From: an uncultured Agathobaculum sp.
GTDB taxonomy: Bacteria; Bacillota; Clostridia; Oscillospirales; Butyricicoccaceae
Reading direction: 5' to 3'
Length of the DNA stretch: 64,000 bases
Assembly (NCBI RefSeq): GCF_944380975.1
Contig: NZ_CALWJK010000001.1
Location: 1-64,000 of the forward strand
Position numbers and translations under genes: made by a program. Shown piece by piece: positions 42,724 to 50,907 of the stretch. Position 1 is the stretch's first letter, and the number at the start of each line of letters is the position of its first letter. The notes beneath the pieces were generated by a model that was not told the DNA's origin, made no database searches, and was given only the letters and a program-made list of their open reading frames with translations.

Positions 42724-44049
42724 TTACGGTTCGAGGCGGTTCATGTCACGCGGGAACATGGACGCGTCGCGCACGTTGTTCAGCTTCAACAGCTGCATGG
42801 TCAGGCGTTCCAGGCCGATGCCCAGACCGCCGTGCGGCGGCATGCCGTACTTGTGCAGCATAGTGAACGATTCGAACAGCTCGACGTTCATCTTGCGCGC
42901 TTCCAGCTTGTTGATCTGCTCCTGATAATCGTGGATACGCTGGCCACCGGTCGTGATTTCCAGACCGCGGAACAGCAGGTCGAACGACAGGGCGAGCTTG
43001 GGATCTTCCGGATCGTCCATCGCATAGAACGGACGCTTGGCAGACGGGAAGTGGGTGACGAACACGAACTCGCTGTTATGCTCTTCCTTCGCCCACTGGC
43101 AGAGCAGCACTTCTTCGTCCGGGTTAAGGTCGTAGCGGTTCTTGGACTTGTGGCCGTACTTTTCCTCCATGATCTGCTTGGCTTCATGGAAGCGGATGGT
43201 CGGGATCTCGGTGATCTCCGGGATGTCGGCCTTGAGCAGCGCGATCTCCTCGGCGCAATGCTCCTTGACGTAAGCCATGACTGCCTTGAGCATGCCGGTC
43301 TCCATCGCCATGACGTCGTACATCGAGTCGATGTAGGCCATTTCAAAGTCCAGACCGATATATTCGTTCAGATGACGCGAGGTGTTATGACGCTCGGCGC
43401 GGTAAACGCTGCCGACCTCGTACACGCGGCCGAATGCGCCGGCCAGATACTGCTTGTGGAACTGCGGGGACTGCGCCAAATAAGCCGGCTGACCAAAATA
43501 GTCCAGCTTGAACAGGTTGGCGCCGCCCTCTGCGCCCGCAACAACGATCTTGGGCGTGTGGATGTGGGTGAAGCCCTGTGACTGCATATACTGCGCAAAG
43601 CCATCCGCAATCGCGCCCTGCACACGGAATACCGCCTGCTTGATGGGGTGGCGCAGCGTGATCGGACGCAGCGGCAGATCGACGTCGAGCGACAGGCCCA
43701 TATATTTCTTGCCGAGCGGTACCGGCAGCTGGTCATACGGACGGGCAAGGATGCTGACTGCGCTCAGCACAACCTCAACGCCATGCTCGGCGCGCGGTTC
43801 TTCCTGCACCTTGCCGGTGACTTCAAGCACCATTGCGTCCTTGATCTCGCTGCGCGCGATGCCGCCGATCTCGTCGCCCTGAAAGGTGCACTGGATCAGG
43901 CCGCGCTCAACGCGCATGATGACGAACGCAAAGTCCGACATATCGCGCACGCGGTGCACCGTGCCGCGGAAGGTGACTTCGCCGCCGACCGCATCGCACA
44001 CGCGCTTTACGGTATCGACATACTGGCCCGCTTCGTGAATCATTTCCAT
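42724..44049 (-). CDS. aspS: Archaeal-type (probably non-discriminating) aspartyl-tRNA synthetase
   Basis: 441 residues. N-terminal OB-fold anticodon domain (about 12-110), then class II core: motif 2 VGSVYRAERHNTSRHLNEY near 212 and motif 3 GGLGIGLERLTMQ near 407, ending FPRDMNRLEP. The length and the FPRD-R ending are those of the archaeal/eukaryotic AspRS type, not of the roughly 590-residue bacterial AspRS. Such enzymes in Clostridia often charge tRNA(Asn) for later amidation by GatCAB (inference). It has its own promoter and terminator. Confidence 0.9.
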   Translation of the reverse strand: MEMIHEAGQYVDTVKRVCDAVGGEVTFRGTVHRVRDMSDFAFVIMRVERGLIQCTFQGDEIGGIARSEIKDAMVLEVTGKVQEEPRAEHGVEVVLSAVSILARPYDQLPVPLGKKYMGLSLDVDLPLRPITLRHPIKQAVFRVQGAIADGFAQYMQSQGFTHIHTPKIVVAGAEGGANLFKLDYFGQPAYLAQSPQFHKQYLAGAFGRVYEVGSVYRAERHNTSRHLNEYIGLDFEMAYIDSMYDVMAMETGMLKAVMAYVKEHCAEEIALLKADIPEITEIPTIRFHEAKQIMEEKYGHKSKNRYDLNPDEEVLLCQWAKEEHNSEFVFVTHFPSAKRPFYAMDDPEDPKLALSFDLLFRGLEITTGGQRIHDYQEQINKLEARKMNVELFESFTMLHKYGMPPHGGLGIGLERLTMQLLKLNNVRDASMFPRDMNRLEP

Positions 44050-44093
44050 AATTATTAACGCCTCTCTATTTCAGCATTTTCATACAGGGTCAT

Positions 44094-44122
44094 ATTATAC
44101 CATTGATTTGCGGTTTAGACAA
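44094..44122 (-). promoter_or_regulatory. Promoter of aspS
   Basis: On the minus strand TTGTCT (44117-44122) and a perfect TATAAT (44094-44099) are 17 bp apart. Confidence 0.7.
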
Positions 44123-44130
44123 GTTTTTTA

Positions 44131-44166
44131 AGCAAAAAAGAGATGTTTCATCCTGCATGGCAGGAT
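44131..44166 (-). terminator. Terminator after the flippase/small-peptide unit
   Basis: A 7-bp stem ATCCTGC/GCAGGAT with a 3-nt loop, then after about 10 nt a TCTTTTTTGC tract on the minus strand. It begins right at the stop of the 27-residue ORF. Confidence 0.55.
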
Positions 44167-44250
44167 TCAATTCCCCATGGCGCGATAGATAATGTTGCCG
44201 ACAATGATTGCAATGAGCAGTCCAAGCTCAATCCAGATACGGGTCTTCAC
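44167..44250 (-). CDS. 27-residue single-helix membrane peptide
   Basis: GTG start at 44250 with a perfect AAGGAGG 7 nt upstream. The product is MKTRIWIELGLLIAIIVGN followed by IIYRAMGN: a basic start, one hydrophobic helix (residues 6-22) and a short tail. It starts 12 nt after the flippase stop and ends at a hairpin, so it is the last gene of that transcript. I do not recognise it. It may modulate the flippase or be an independent small membrane protein. Confidence 0.5.
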   Translation of the reverse strand: MKTRIWIELGLLIAIIVGNIIYRAMGN

Positions 44251-44262
44251 AATGGGGCCTCC

Positions 44263-45717
44263 TTACAGATTGTTTTTTTGCATCCGCCGTAATACGGCCT
44301 GCATTTCCGCGCGGCCTTCTCCGCTGGCGACGATGCACACGGCATAGGTAACCGCACCTGCGGGTACAGCACAGATCAGCCGCACAAGATTGCTGACCGG
44401 CAGCAGCGTGCAGCCATAGGCTGCCGCGCCGCACAAGACAGCGCTGATGATAATACGCGCAAGGTTTCTGACAGGAACATGGAACAGGAACCGTCGCCGT
44501 ACGCGTACGCAGGTGATGACAAAGTAGGACGCAAACGCAACGATGGAGCCCATAGCGCCGCCGGTGAAACCGAAGGCACGCAGCAGGATGATGCTGGAGA
44601 CCACCTTGATGATCGCTGCTGCCGCGCTGTTCTGCAAAACAGAAACCGTGGACTGTTCGAGCTCATATGCCTTGTTGGCGTATTCGGTCAGTCCCATGAA
44701 CAGCATGGCAAGCGCGGTGTAAGCAATAACCGGCGCGCCTGCTTCATATCCCTTAGCGAACAGCACGCGCGACATCGGCAGTGCAACCGCCGTCAGTCCG
44801 GCTACGGCAGGCACGGCGATCAGAAGATAGAGTCGCACGCCCTGATCGAGCAGGGGCTTGGCCGCATGCTGCCCGCCTTCGCGCCACGCACGCAGCACTG
44901 CGGGATATACGCCGCGCATGATGCCGACCGAAATCATGGTGAACAGGCCGGAAGCGATCGAGTTGTTGGAGGAATAGACGCCGTAGACATCCATATCGAA
45001 AAAGCCGACGACCAGATACTTGTCGATCTGGTTGAGCAGCGTGACTGAGATGGAAACACCCATCAGCGGCACGCCGAAACGCAGAAATTTGCCGAACAGC
45101 TCACGCGAGAACCAGCGCAGCCGTGCGATGGATGGCAGGCCCAGCGCAATCACCGCGCCGATGCCGGCGATTCCGTCCGCCACCGTGTTGGCGCAGATGG
45201 CCGGAAACGGGGAGGCAGGGTTGCGCATGCTGAACACCAGTCCGTAAGCCACCAGCAGCTTGAGTACAGCCGAGGTTAGGCTGAGCGTGATGGAGGCGCG
45301 CATACGACCGAGCTGGATGAGCGCAGAGTTCAGGATCTGAAAGACCGTGTAACTGAAAAACATGGTCATGAATCCCAGATACAACGGGTCACGCAGGAGG
45401 ACGGCAGCGCCGCAGCAGAATATTGTAACGCCTGCGCAGATGATGAGATACACGGTCGAAACCGTGGAGAACAGGCCGCGTCCTTGATCCTTGCTGAATT
45501 CCTCTCCGACATAGCGGGTGGCGGCGTTTGCCATCCAGCCTGCCAGAATCAGATAGGCGATCTGCACGTTGAAGTTGATGAAGTTGAACGTGCCGACGGT
45601 AGATTCGTAAAAAAGATGGGTATATAGCGATGTACATGCAATGACCAGCAGGCCTTCAATGACCTTGGCCGGAAGAAACAGCATTGCGTCGCGCGTCATG
45701 GTATTTTTGGAGGACAA
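44263..45717 (-). CDS. Polysaccharide flippase (MOP/Wzx superfamily)
   Basis: 484 residues with about 14 membrane helices. Typical Wzx features are FINFNVQIAYLILAGWMANAA near residue 38 and LRFGVPLMGVSISVTLLNQIDKYLV near 207. It would flip lipid-linked glycan units for a wall polymer. The start is unsure: TTG 45717 has GAGGG 9 nt upstream, while ATG 45699 has no site; I use 45717. It is divergent from the GT4-CsaB gene with back-to-back promoters, so the two belong to one locus. Confidence 0.85.
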   Translation of the reverse strand: MSSKNTMTRDAMLFLPAKVIEGLLVIACTSLYTHLFYESTVGTFNFINFNVQIAYLILAGWMANAATRYVGEEFSKDQGRGLFSTVSTVYLIICAGVTIFCCGAAVLLRDPLYLGFMTMFFSYTVFQILNSALIQLGRMRASITLSLTSAVLKLLVAYGLVFSMRNPASPFPAICANTVADGIAGIGAVIALGLPSIARLRWFSRELFGKFLRFGVPLMGVSISVTLLNQIDKYLVVGFFDMDVYGVYSSNNSIASGLFTMISVGIMRGVYPAVLRAWREGGQHAAKPLLDQGVRLYLLIAVPAVAGLTAVALPMSRVLFAKGYEAGAPVIAYTALAMLFMGLTEYANKAYELEQSTVSVLQNSAAAAIIKVVSSIILLRAFGFTGGAMGSIVAFASYFVITCVRVRRRFLFHVPVRNLARIIISAVLCGAAAYGCTLLPVSNLVRLICAVPAGAVTYAVCIVASGEGRAEMQAVLRRMQKNNL

Positions 45718-45750
45718 AGGAAAAACCCTCGCTTTCGGTCAGATAAATAT

Positions 45751-45779
45751 AGTATAGCATGGATCGCCCCGAAAAACAA
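45751..45779 (-). promoter_or_regulatory. Promoter of the flippase gene
   Basis: On the minus strand TTGTTT (45774-45779) and TATACT (45751-45756) are 17 bp apart. Confidence 0.6.
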
Positions 45780-45810
45780 ATAACGGTTTGTAAACATCGG
45801 CACTTGCGTT

Positions 45811-45839
45811 TTGCATTTGCGTTTGATTCGTGATATACT
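45811..45839 (+). promoter_or_regulatory. Promoter of the GT4-CsaB gene
   Basis: TTGCAT (45811-45816) and TATACT (45834-45839) are 17 bp apart. It overlaps the upstream part of the open frame, which shows that translation starts later, at 45880. Confidence 0.6.
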
Positions 45840-45879
45840 GTCTATATCTGTGAAAAAATGCTCTTTGGAGGAATCTGCC

Positions 45880-48129
45880 TTGCGAGTGATGCATGTGATG
45901 GGCGGCGGCGACGTGGGCGGCGCCAAAACCCATATTATGAATATGGTGACCGGCTTGAGTGCGCGCAATGAGGTCATGCTGGTGTCTTTTCGTGCCGGTC
46001 CGTTCGCGGATGAGGCGCGCGAACGCGGCATTGACGTGCGCGTGATTGAGCGGCACAACCCGTTCCGCGCGGCCCGTGCCATGCGCGCACTGGTGGACGA
46101 GTTTCAGCCGGATATCATCCATTGCCACGGCGGACGAGCCAACCTGATGGGAGCAATGGTGCGCCGCATGCGCCGCGTACCGGTGCTGACAACCGTACAC
46201 TCGGACTATAAGCTGGACTATCTGGGCAATCCGTTTAAACAGCATACTTTTGGTGCAGCCAATGCGGTGGCGCTGCGCTTTCTGGATTTTTACCAGCCGG
46301 TAGCCGATCGCATGGCGCGCACCCTGATTGAGCGCGGGTTTGATCCCGAACGCATTGTCAAGATCTATAATGGCATGGACTTTCATCGGCCGGAGGGCGA
46401 ATTTGACCGCGCGCAGTATCTGAAAGAAAACTACGGCGCGGAAATCGAGCAGGGCGATGTGCTGTGCGGCATCGCCGCGCGCTTGACGGCGGTCAAGGAT
46501 ATAGCGACCACCGTGCGCGCTTTTGCAGCTGCGCTGCATGACGCGCCTCAGCTGCGTCTGTTCATCGCAGGTGAGGGCGAGGATGAGGAGATGCTCAAAA
46601 AGCTGTGCACGCAGCTTGGGGTTTCCGAACGTGTGACGTTTTGCGGCTGGGTCTCGCCTGTCGAGCCGTTTTTCCGTGCGATGGATATCAATTTGCTGTC
46701 CTCGGTGTCCGAAACCTTCCCGTATTCCATTTTGGAGGGTGTTTGTGCCGGGTGCGCGACGATCTGCTCGGATGTTGGCGGCATGCCCGAACTGATTGAC
46801 ACAGGTGAAAACGGCTATATTTTCCCGATCGGGGACTATAAAAAACTCAGCGAATACATGGTGCGCCTGGCAAACGATGCGCAGCTGCGTCAAACCTTTG
46901 CACAGGCGCTGTATGAAAAAGCATCGCGTGATTTCTCCAAAGACAAGATGTGCGAGCGGCAGGAGGCCAACTACCGCCATCTGCTCGCGCGTTTCCACCG
47001 TCCAAAGAACGAGCGCGAGAGCATCATGATCTGCGGCGCATATGGACGCGGAAACGCGGGCGACGATGCAATTTTGGAGGCGATCGTGCAGGAGATGCGC
47101 GCGCTTGATCCGGAGCGCACGATCTGCGTGATGTCCCGCCGTCCGCAGGAAACCCGTTTGACCTACCGCACGGGCGCGGTGTATACGTTTAATATCTTTT
47201 CCATCCTGCGGCGGTTCCGTCACGCGGCGCTCTATATCAATGGCGGCGGCACACTCATGCAGGACGTGACCTCGACCCGCTCGATCTGGTATTATTGCTA
47301 TACTTTGCGCGCGGCGAAAAAGCGCGGCTGCAAGGTGATGATGTATGGCTGCGGCATCGGCCCGATCAATCGGGCAGGAAACCGGAAAATGGCGGCCAAA
47401 ACCATTGAAGGGTCGGTCGATCGTATTACGCTGCGCGATGAAAACTCCCGGCAGGAGTTGGCACGCATGGGTGTGACCCGACCGGATATTCGTGTCTCTG
47501 CCGACCCGACTATCATTCTGGATGCGGCGCCGTATGAGGTAGTGTCGCTGGCGATGGAGCAGAGCGGCATCGACCCGAACGGACGCTATATCGGCTTTGG
47601 ACTTCGCAACTGGAAGGGACTGGACGCTGCGCTGCCTGCGATTGCAGCGGCGGCGGATTACGCCTATGAAAAACACGGACTGACGCCGGTGTTTGTGCCG
47701 ATCGAGTTCCCGAGCGACTTGACGCCTGCCGAGCGGGTGGGCGCGTTGCTGCACTGTCCGTGGCATGCGGTGCGCACCCGTCAGCCAATCGAGGTGACCA
47801 TCGGCATTCTGGCGCGCATGAAAACCGTTGTTGGTATCCGACTGCATTCGCTGATGTTCTCGGCGGGGCAGGGCGTGCCGGTGGTGGGCATGAGCTATGA
47901 TATCAAGGTGGACAGCTTCCTCAAGTACATCGGCAGCAGCACCTGCTTGCAGCTGCGTGAGGTAAAGGCGGACGAGCTGTGCAGCCTGATCGACAAGTGC
48001 CTGTCCGGGGCGCTGGATGAGGAAGTCCGGCGCAACGCCAAGCTCCTGCGTGAGCGTGAACATGAAAATGTGCGCGGTGCGGCGGTTTTGCTCGGTATTG
48101 AAAACGAAAAGGAGGAGGCAACAGAATGA
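45880..48129 (+). CDS. Fusion of GT4 glycosyltransferase and CsaB-type pyruvyltransferase
   Basis: 749 residues from TTG 45880 (GGAGG 8 nt upstream). Residues 1-370 are a GT-B glycosyltransferase family 4: VMHVMGGGDVGGAKTHI at the start, and the donor-site SVSETFPYSILEGVCAGCATI near 290. Residues 385-740 are polysaccharide pyruvyltransferase CsaB: ICGAYGRGNAGDDAILEAIV near 387, YINGGGTLMQD, VMMYGCGIGPI, and VVGIRLHSLMFSAGQGVP near 646. CsaB ketal-pyruvylates the wall polymer that SLH domains bind. CsaB is usually a separate protein of about 360 residues, so the fusion is notable. It overlaps the next gene by 4 nt. Confidence 0.9.
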   Translation: MRVMHVMGGGDVGGAKTHIMNMVTGLSARNEVMLVSFRAGPFADEARERGIDVRVIERHNPFRAARAMRALVDEFQPDIIHCHGGRANLMGAMVRRMRRVPVLTTVHSDYKLDYLGNPFKQHTFGAANAVALRFLDFYQPVADRMARTLIERGFDPERIVKIYNGMDFHRPEGEFDRAQYLKENYGAEIEQGDVLCGIAARLTAVKDIATTVRAFAAALHDAPQLRLFIAGEGEDEEMLKKLCTQLGVSERVTFCGWVSPVEPFFRAMDINLLSSVSETFPYSILEGVCAGCATICSDVGGMPELIDTGENGYIFPIGDYKKLSEYMVRLANDAQLRQTFAQALYEKASRDFSKDKMCERQEANYRHLLARFHRPKNERESIMICGAYGRGNAGDDAILEAIVQEMRALDPERTICVMSRRPQETRLTYRTGAVYTFNIFSILRRFRHAALYINGGGTLMQDVTSTRSIWYYCYTLRAAKKRGCKVMMYGCGIGPINRAGNRKMAAKTIEGSVDRITLRDENSRQELARMGVTRPDIRVSADPTIILDAAPYEVVSLAMEQSGIDPNGRYIGFGLRNWKGLDAALPAIAAAADYAYEKHGLTPVFVPIEFPSDLTPAERVGALLHCPWHAVRTRQPIEVTIGILARMKTVVGIRLHSLMFSAGQGVPVVGMSYDIKVDSFLKYIGSSTCLQLREVKADELCSLIDKCLSGALDEEVRRNAKLLREREHENVRGAAVLLGIENEKEEATE

Positions 48130-49304
48130 AAAACCATGTTGTATGCCTTTCAACCACCAACTATCACCCGCTGCCCACGCGCAAGCAGAACGTGATGAGC
48201 CGCTTGCGGAACAGCGAGGTACTGTATTTTGACCCTCCGGTGTCCTTGATTGCACCTTTAAAGGACAAAAAGGCATCGGCCTATATCAATAAGTACAAGC
48301 AGCCCGGCGAAAAGGTCGAAGGACATGAGAATATCACGGTGTACGCGCTGCCGCCCGTGCTGCCGTTCTTTAACAAGTTCCGCTGGGTGAACAAAATCAA
48401 TCAGAAGCGGCAGGCGGCTTTTGTGCGCAAAAAGATGCGTGAGCACGGTTTTGGAGACGAGACCGTGCTGTGGTGCTATTCGCCGTCCTCGTGCGATATT
48501 GTTGAGAATGTGCCGCACCGCGCGCTGGTGTACGACTGCGTCGACCGCCACTCGGCCTATAAGGGTCACATCAACCCGGCGGTGGTCGATCAGATGGAGC
48601 GCGATCTGGCAAAGCCCGCCGATCAGGTATTCGCGACCGCGGTCGGCCTTGCCGAGACGCTGGAGAAAATCAACCCGACCACTAAAATGATTCCAAACGG
48701 CGCGGCCTATGAGATTTTTTCGCGCGTGCAGAAGGAAAAAGACAGTCTGCCGTGCCCGGCGGATATGAAAGATCTCAAGCATCCGGTGTTTGGCTTTGTC
48801 GGCATGCTGCAGGAGTGCATTGACTATGCACTGATCGAAAAATTGGCAAAGGAACGTCCAGATGCGACCATTTTCCTGATCGGGCGCACGCTGCCGGGTG
48901 TAGACCTGACGCATTTGCAGAAATATCCGAATATTGTGTTTCACGGTCTGGTGCCGCAGCCCGAGCTGCCCGCGTATCTTGCGCAGATGGATGTGTGTCT
49001 GAATGTGTTCCGCGCGGGGGCGTTGAGCAAAGATGTATCACCGCTCAAGTTTTATGAATATCTCGCCACCGGCAAGCCGGTCGTCTCGACACGGGAACCG
49101 TTGCAGGTCGAGGACTTCAAGGACGTGGTCTATATTGCGCACGATGCGGACGAGTTCCTTAACCTGTGCGACGTGGCCGCAGCGGAAAACGACCCGCAAA
49201 AGGTGCAAAAGCGGCTGGAGTACGGTGCGCAGTGTTCGTGGACTGAGCGTGTGCATCAGATGGAAGCTGTGCTGTATGCGGGGGGCGTTCTGCACGAAAG
49301 CTGA
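48126..49304 (+). CDS. TuaH-like glycosyltransferase
   Basis: 392 residues, GT-B fold. N-terminal segment VVCLSTTNYHPLPTRKQNVM, the central SPSSCDIVENVPHRALVYDC, and a C-terminal donor half with FVGMLQECIDYALIEKLA and SPLKFYEYLATGKPVVST, typical of GT4/TuaH-like enzymes. ATGA overlap with the GT4-CsaB gene implies coupled translation. Probable role in the same wall glycopolymer; sugar and acceptor unknown. Confidence 0.85.
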   Translation: MKNHVVCLSTTNYHPLPTRKQNVMSRLRNSEVLYFDPPVSLIAPLKDKKASAYINKYKQPGEKVEGHENITVYALPPVLPFFNKFRWVNKINQKRQAAFVRKKMREHGFGDETVLWCYSPSSCDIVENVPHRALVYDCVDRHSAYKGHINPAVVDQMERDLAKPADQVFATAVGLAETLEKINPTTKMIPNGAAYEIFSRVQKEKDSLPCPADMKDLKHPVFGFVGMLQECIDYALIEKLAKERPDATIFLIGRTLPGVDLTHLQKYPNIVFHGLVPQPELPAYLAQMDVCLNVFRAGALSKDVSPLKFYEYLATGKPVVSTREPLQVEDFKDVVYIAHDADEFLNLCDVAAAENDPQKVQKRLEYGAQCSWTERVHQMEAVLYAGGVLHES

Positions 49305-49363
49305 CGCGTGGCACGGATATCTTTGGGCATTTGCACGAAAGATGAAAAAACCATGTAAAATGC

Positions 49364-49392
49364 TTGCAATGCGCAGCCGCATTGGATAAAAT
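49364..49392 (+). promoter_or_regulatory. Promoter of the purine operon
   Basis: TTGCAA (49364-49369) and TAAAAT (49387-49392) are 17 bp apart. Start near 49399 gives a leader of about 180 nt before purE. Confidence 0.65.
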
Positions 49393-49413
49393 AATAGTGT
49401 ATCTTCACCGACC

Positions 49414-49482
49414 GCCCGAGAGAAAGAGGTGCGCATATGACCGGCAGTGTTTTCTTGATGCAAACATCGGAAAAGCTCGGGC
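49414..49482 (+). promoter_or_regulatory. Structured leader RNA upstream of purE (unclassified)
   Basis: GCCCGAG (49414-49420) and CTCGGGC (49476-49482) form a perfect 7-bp closing stem around 55 nt of purine-rich sequence. Further short stems follow (GCATTCGTGC; TGCATG with CATGCA). A terminator at 49529-49560 lies between this structure and purE, so it fits an attenuation switch. I could not match it to the purine, PRPP, ZTP or other riboswitch consensus from memory. Confidence 0.45.
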
Positions 49483-49520
49483 ATTCGTGCATGGTTTCGG
49501 GCATTGGTGCAGCAAATTGA
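49437..49520 (+). CDS. Possible 27-residue leader ORF in the purine leader
   Basis: An ATG at 49437 is preceded by AAGAGGTG about 7 nt upstream. The product would be MTGSVFLMQTSEKLGHS followed by CMVSGIGAAN. It ends 9 nt before the terminator hairpin, an arrangement compatible with translation-coupled attenuation. It overlaps the RNA structure, and no codon run points to a specific amino acid, so it may be fortuitous. Confidence 0.25.
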   Translation: MTGSVFLMQTSEKLGHSCMVSGIGAAN

Positions 49521-49528
49521 GCACATGC

Positions 49529-49564
49529 AGGACACGGGTCTATCCGTGTCCTCATTTGTTTTTG
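49529..49564 (+). terminator. Attenuator-type terminator upstream of purE
   Basis: A 9-bp perfect stem AGGACACGG/CCGTGTCCT with a 6-nt loop is followed by CATTTGTTTTT. It lies after the promoter and directly before the purE ribosome-binding site, so full operon expression requires read-through. Confidence 0.75.
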
Positions 49565-49578
49565 AGGAGGAATTGCTG

Positions 49579-50070
49579 ATGAAAAAAGTTCTGGTCATTA
49601 TGGGCTCGGACAGCGACCTGAAGGTGATGGAAAAGTGCATCGACCGCTTAAAGTCGTTTGACATCCCGACCGAAGTGCGCATCTGTTCCGCGCACCGTAC
49701 GCCTGCGGTGGCCGAGCAGCTGGCGAAAAACGCCAAGGAGGACGGCTTCGGCGTCATTATCGCTGCAGCGGGCAAGGCGGCCCATCTGGGCGGCGTGCTG
49801 GCAGCGAACACCACCCTGCCGGTCATCGGTGTGCCGATGGGTACGAGCGTGATGGGCGGTATGGACAGTCTGCTGTCTATTGTGCAGATGCCCAAGGGCA
49901 TCCCGGTAGCGACGGTAGCCATCGACGGCGCGGACAACGCGGCTATCCTTGCCGCGCAGATGATTGCACTGTCGGACGACGCGCTCGCAGACAAGCTCGC
50001 GCAGTTCAAGGCAGACATGGCAAATGAGGTCATGGCGAAGGACGAAAAGATCAAGGCGCAGTTTGCATAA
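49579..50070 (+). CDS. purE: N5-CAIR mutase / AIR carboxylase, PurE
   Basis: 163 residues from ATG 49579 (GAGGAGG upstream). MGSDSDLKVM near residue 9, SAHRTP near 39, AAAGKAAHLGGVLAANT near 65 and PMGTSVMGGMDSLLSIVQMP near 87 give the PurE signature. No purK is in the window. The GK in AAAGKAAHLGG recalls the mutase/class II distinction, but I cannot assign the class. First gene of the purine operon. Confidence 0.95.
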   Translation: MKKVLVIMGSDSDLKVMEKCIDRLKSFDIPTEVRICSAHRTPAVAEQLAKNAKEDGFGVIIAAAGKAAHLGGVLAANTTLPVIGVPMGTSVMGGMDSLLSIVQMPKGIPVATVAIDGADNAAILAAQMIALSDDALADKLAQFKADMANEVMAKDEKIKAQFA

Positions 50071-50171
50071 AAGGGTAAAGGCGCGGCGGGCGTGACCATT
50101 GCGCCGGCCGGGTAAAACCCAAAACAAAACGGTTTGTTTTAAATTACACACATAAATGGAGGAATATGGAC

Positions 50172-50882
50172 ATGGAAAAGAAAGAACAGCTCTACGAAGG
50201 CAAGGCCAAGAAGGTTTTTGCAACCGACGACGCAAATCTGGTCATCGTGGATTACAAGGATGACGCGACTGCCTTCAATGGTGAAAAGAAGGGCACGATC
50301 GCAGGCAAGGGCGTCATCAACAATGTGATGAGCAACCATATGTTCCAGCTGCTCGAGCAGCAGGGCGTGCCGACGCATTTCGTCGAGCAGCTTTCTGACC
50401 GCGAAACCGTGGTCAAGAAGGTGTCCATCGTACCGCTCGAAGTTATCATCCGTAATATTTCGGCCGGTTCGTTCGCTAAGCGTTACGGCGTAAACGAAGG
50501 CATCGTGTTTGACGAGCCGACCATTGAATTCTCCTACAAAAACGACGATCTGGGCGACCCGCTCATGAATGCTTACCATGCAATCGCGCTCAAGCTCGCG
50601 ACCCGCGAGGAAATCGAGCAGATCAAGGGCATGGCGTTCAAGGTAAACGAGGTCATGAAGCAGTATTTTGATACGCTCAATGTTACGCTTGTTGACTTTA
50701 AGCTCGAGTTCGGCAAGACCGCGGACGGCACGATCGTGCTGGCTGACGAGATCAGCCCGGACACCTGCCGTCTGTGGGACAAGACCACGGGCGAAAAGCT
50801 CGACAAGGACCGCTTCCGCCGCGATCTGGGCGGTGTTGAGGAAGCCTATCAGGAAATCATGAAGCGCGTAATGGGCAAGTAA
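50172..50882 (+). CDS. purC: SAICAR synthetase
   Basis: 236 residues from ATG 50172 (GGAGG 9 nt upstream; ATG 50166 is too close to it). [14 protein letters not shown] near residue 7 and [17 protein letters not shown] near 90 are family motifs; [10 protein letters not shown] near 173 and [14 protein letters not shown] near 190 bind metal and CAIR. It joins CAIR with aspartate. The 95-nt gap after purE shows no terminator. Confidence 0.96.
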   Translation: MEKKEQLYEGKAKKVFATDDANLVIVDYKDDATAFNGEKKGTIAGKGVINNVMSNHMFQLLEQQGVPTHFVEQLSDRETVVKKVSIVPLEVIIRNISAGSFAKRYGVNEGIVFDEPTIEFSYKNDDLGDPLMNAYHAIALKLATREEIEQIKGMAFKVNEVMKQYFDTLNVTLVDFKLEFGKTADGTIVLADEISPDTCRLWDKTTGEKLDKDRFRRDLGGVEEAYQEIMKRVMGK

Positions 50883-50907
50883 TCTCCCGGTTGAAAAAGG
50901 CAAATCC

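Noticed and set aside
45811..45879. 23-codon N-terminal extension of the GT4-CsaB protein
   Set aside because: It contains the TTGCAT/TATACT promoter; TTG 45880 has GGAGG at 8 nt.
45739..48276. 845-residue minus-strand ORF opposite the GT4-CsaB gene
   Set aside because: His/Arg/Gln-rich translation typical of antisense frames in GC-rich genes; the plus strand encodes clear glycosyltransferase and CsaB motifs.
49399..49578. Assignment of the purE leader to the purine, PRPP/ykkC, ZTP or SAM riboswitch class
   Set aside because: Short look-alike words occur (CCGAGAGAAA, ATGACCGGCA), but the order and the full consensus blocks of those classes are not present, so I leave it unclassified.
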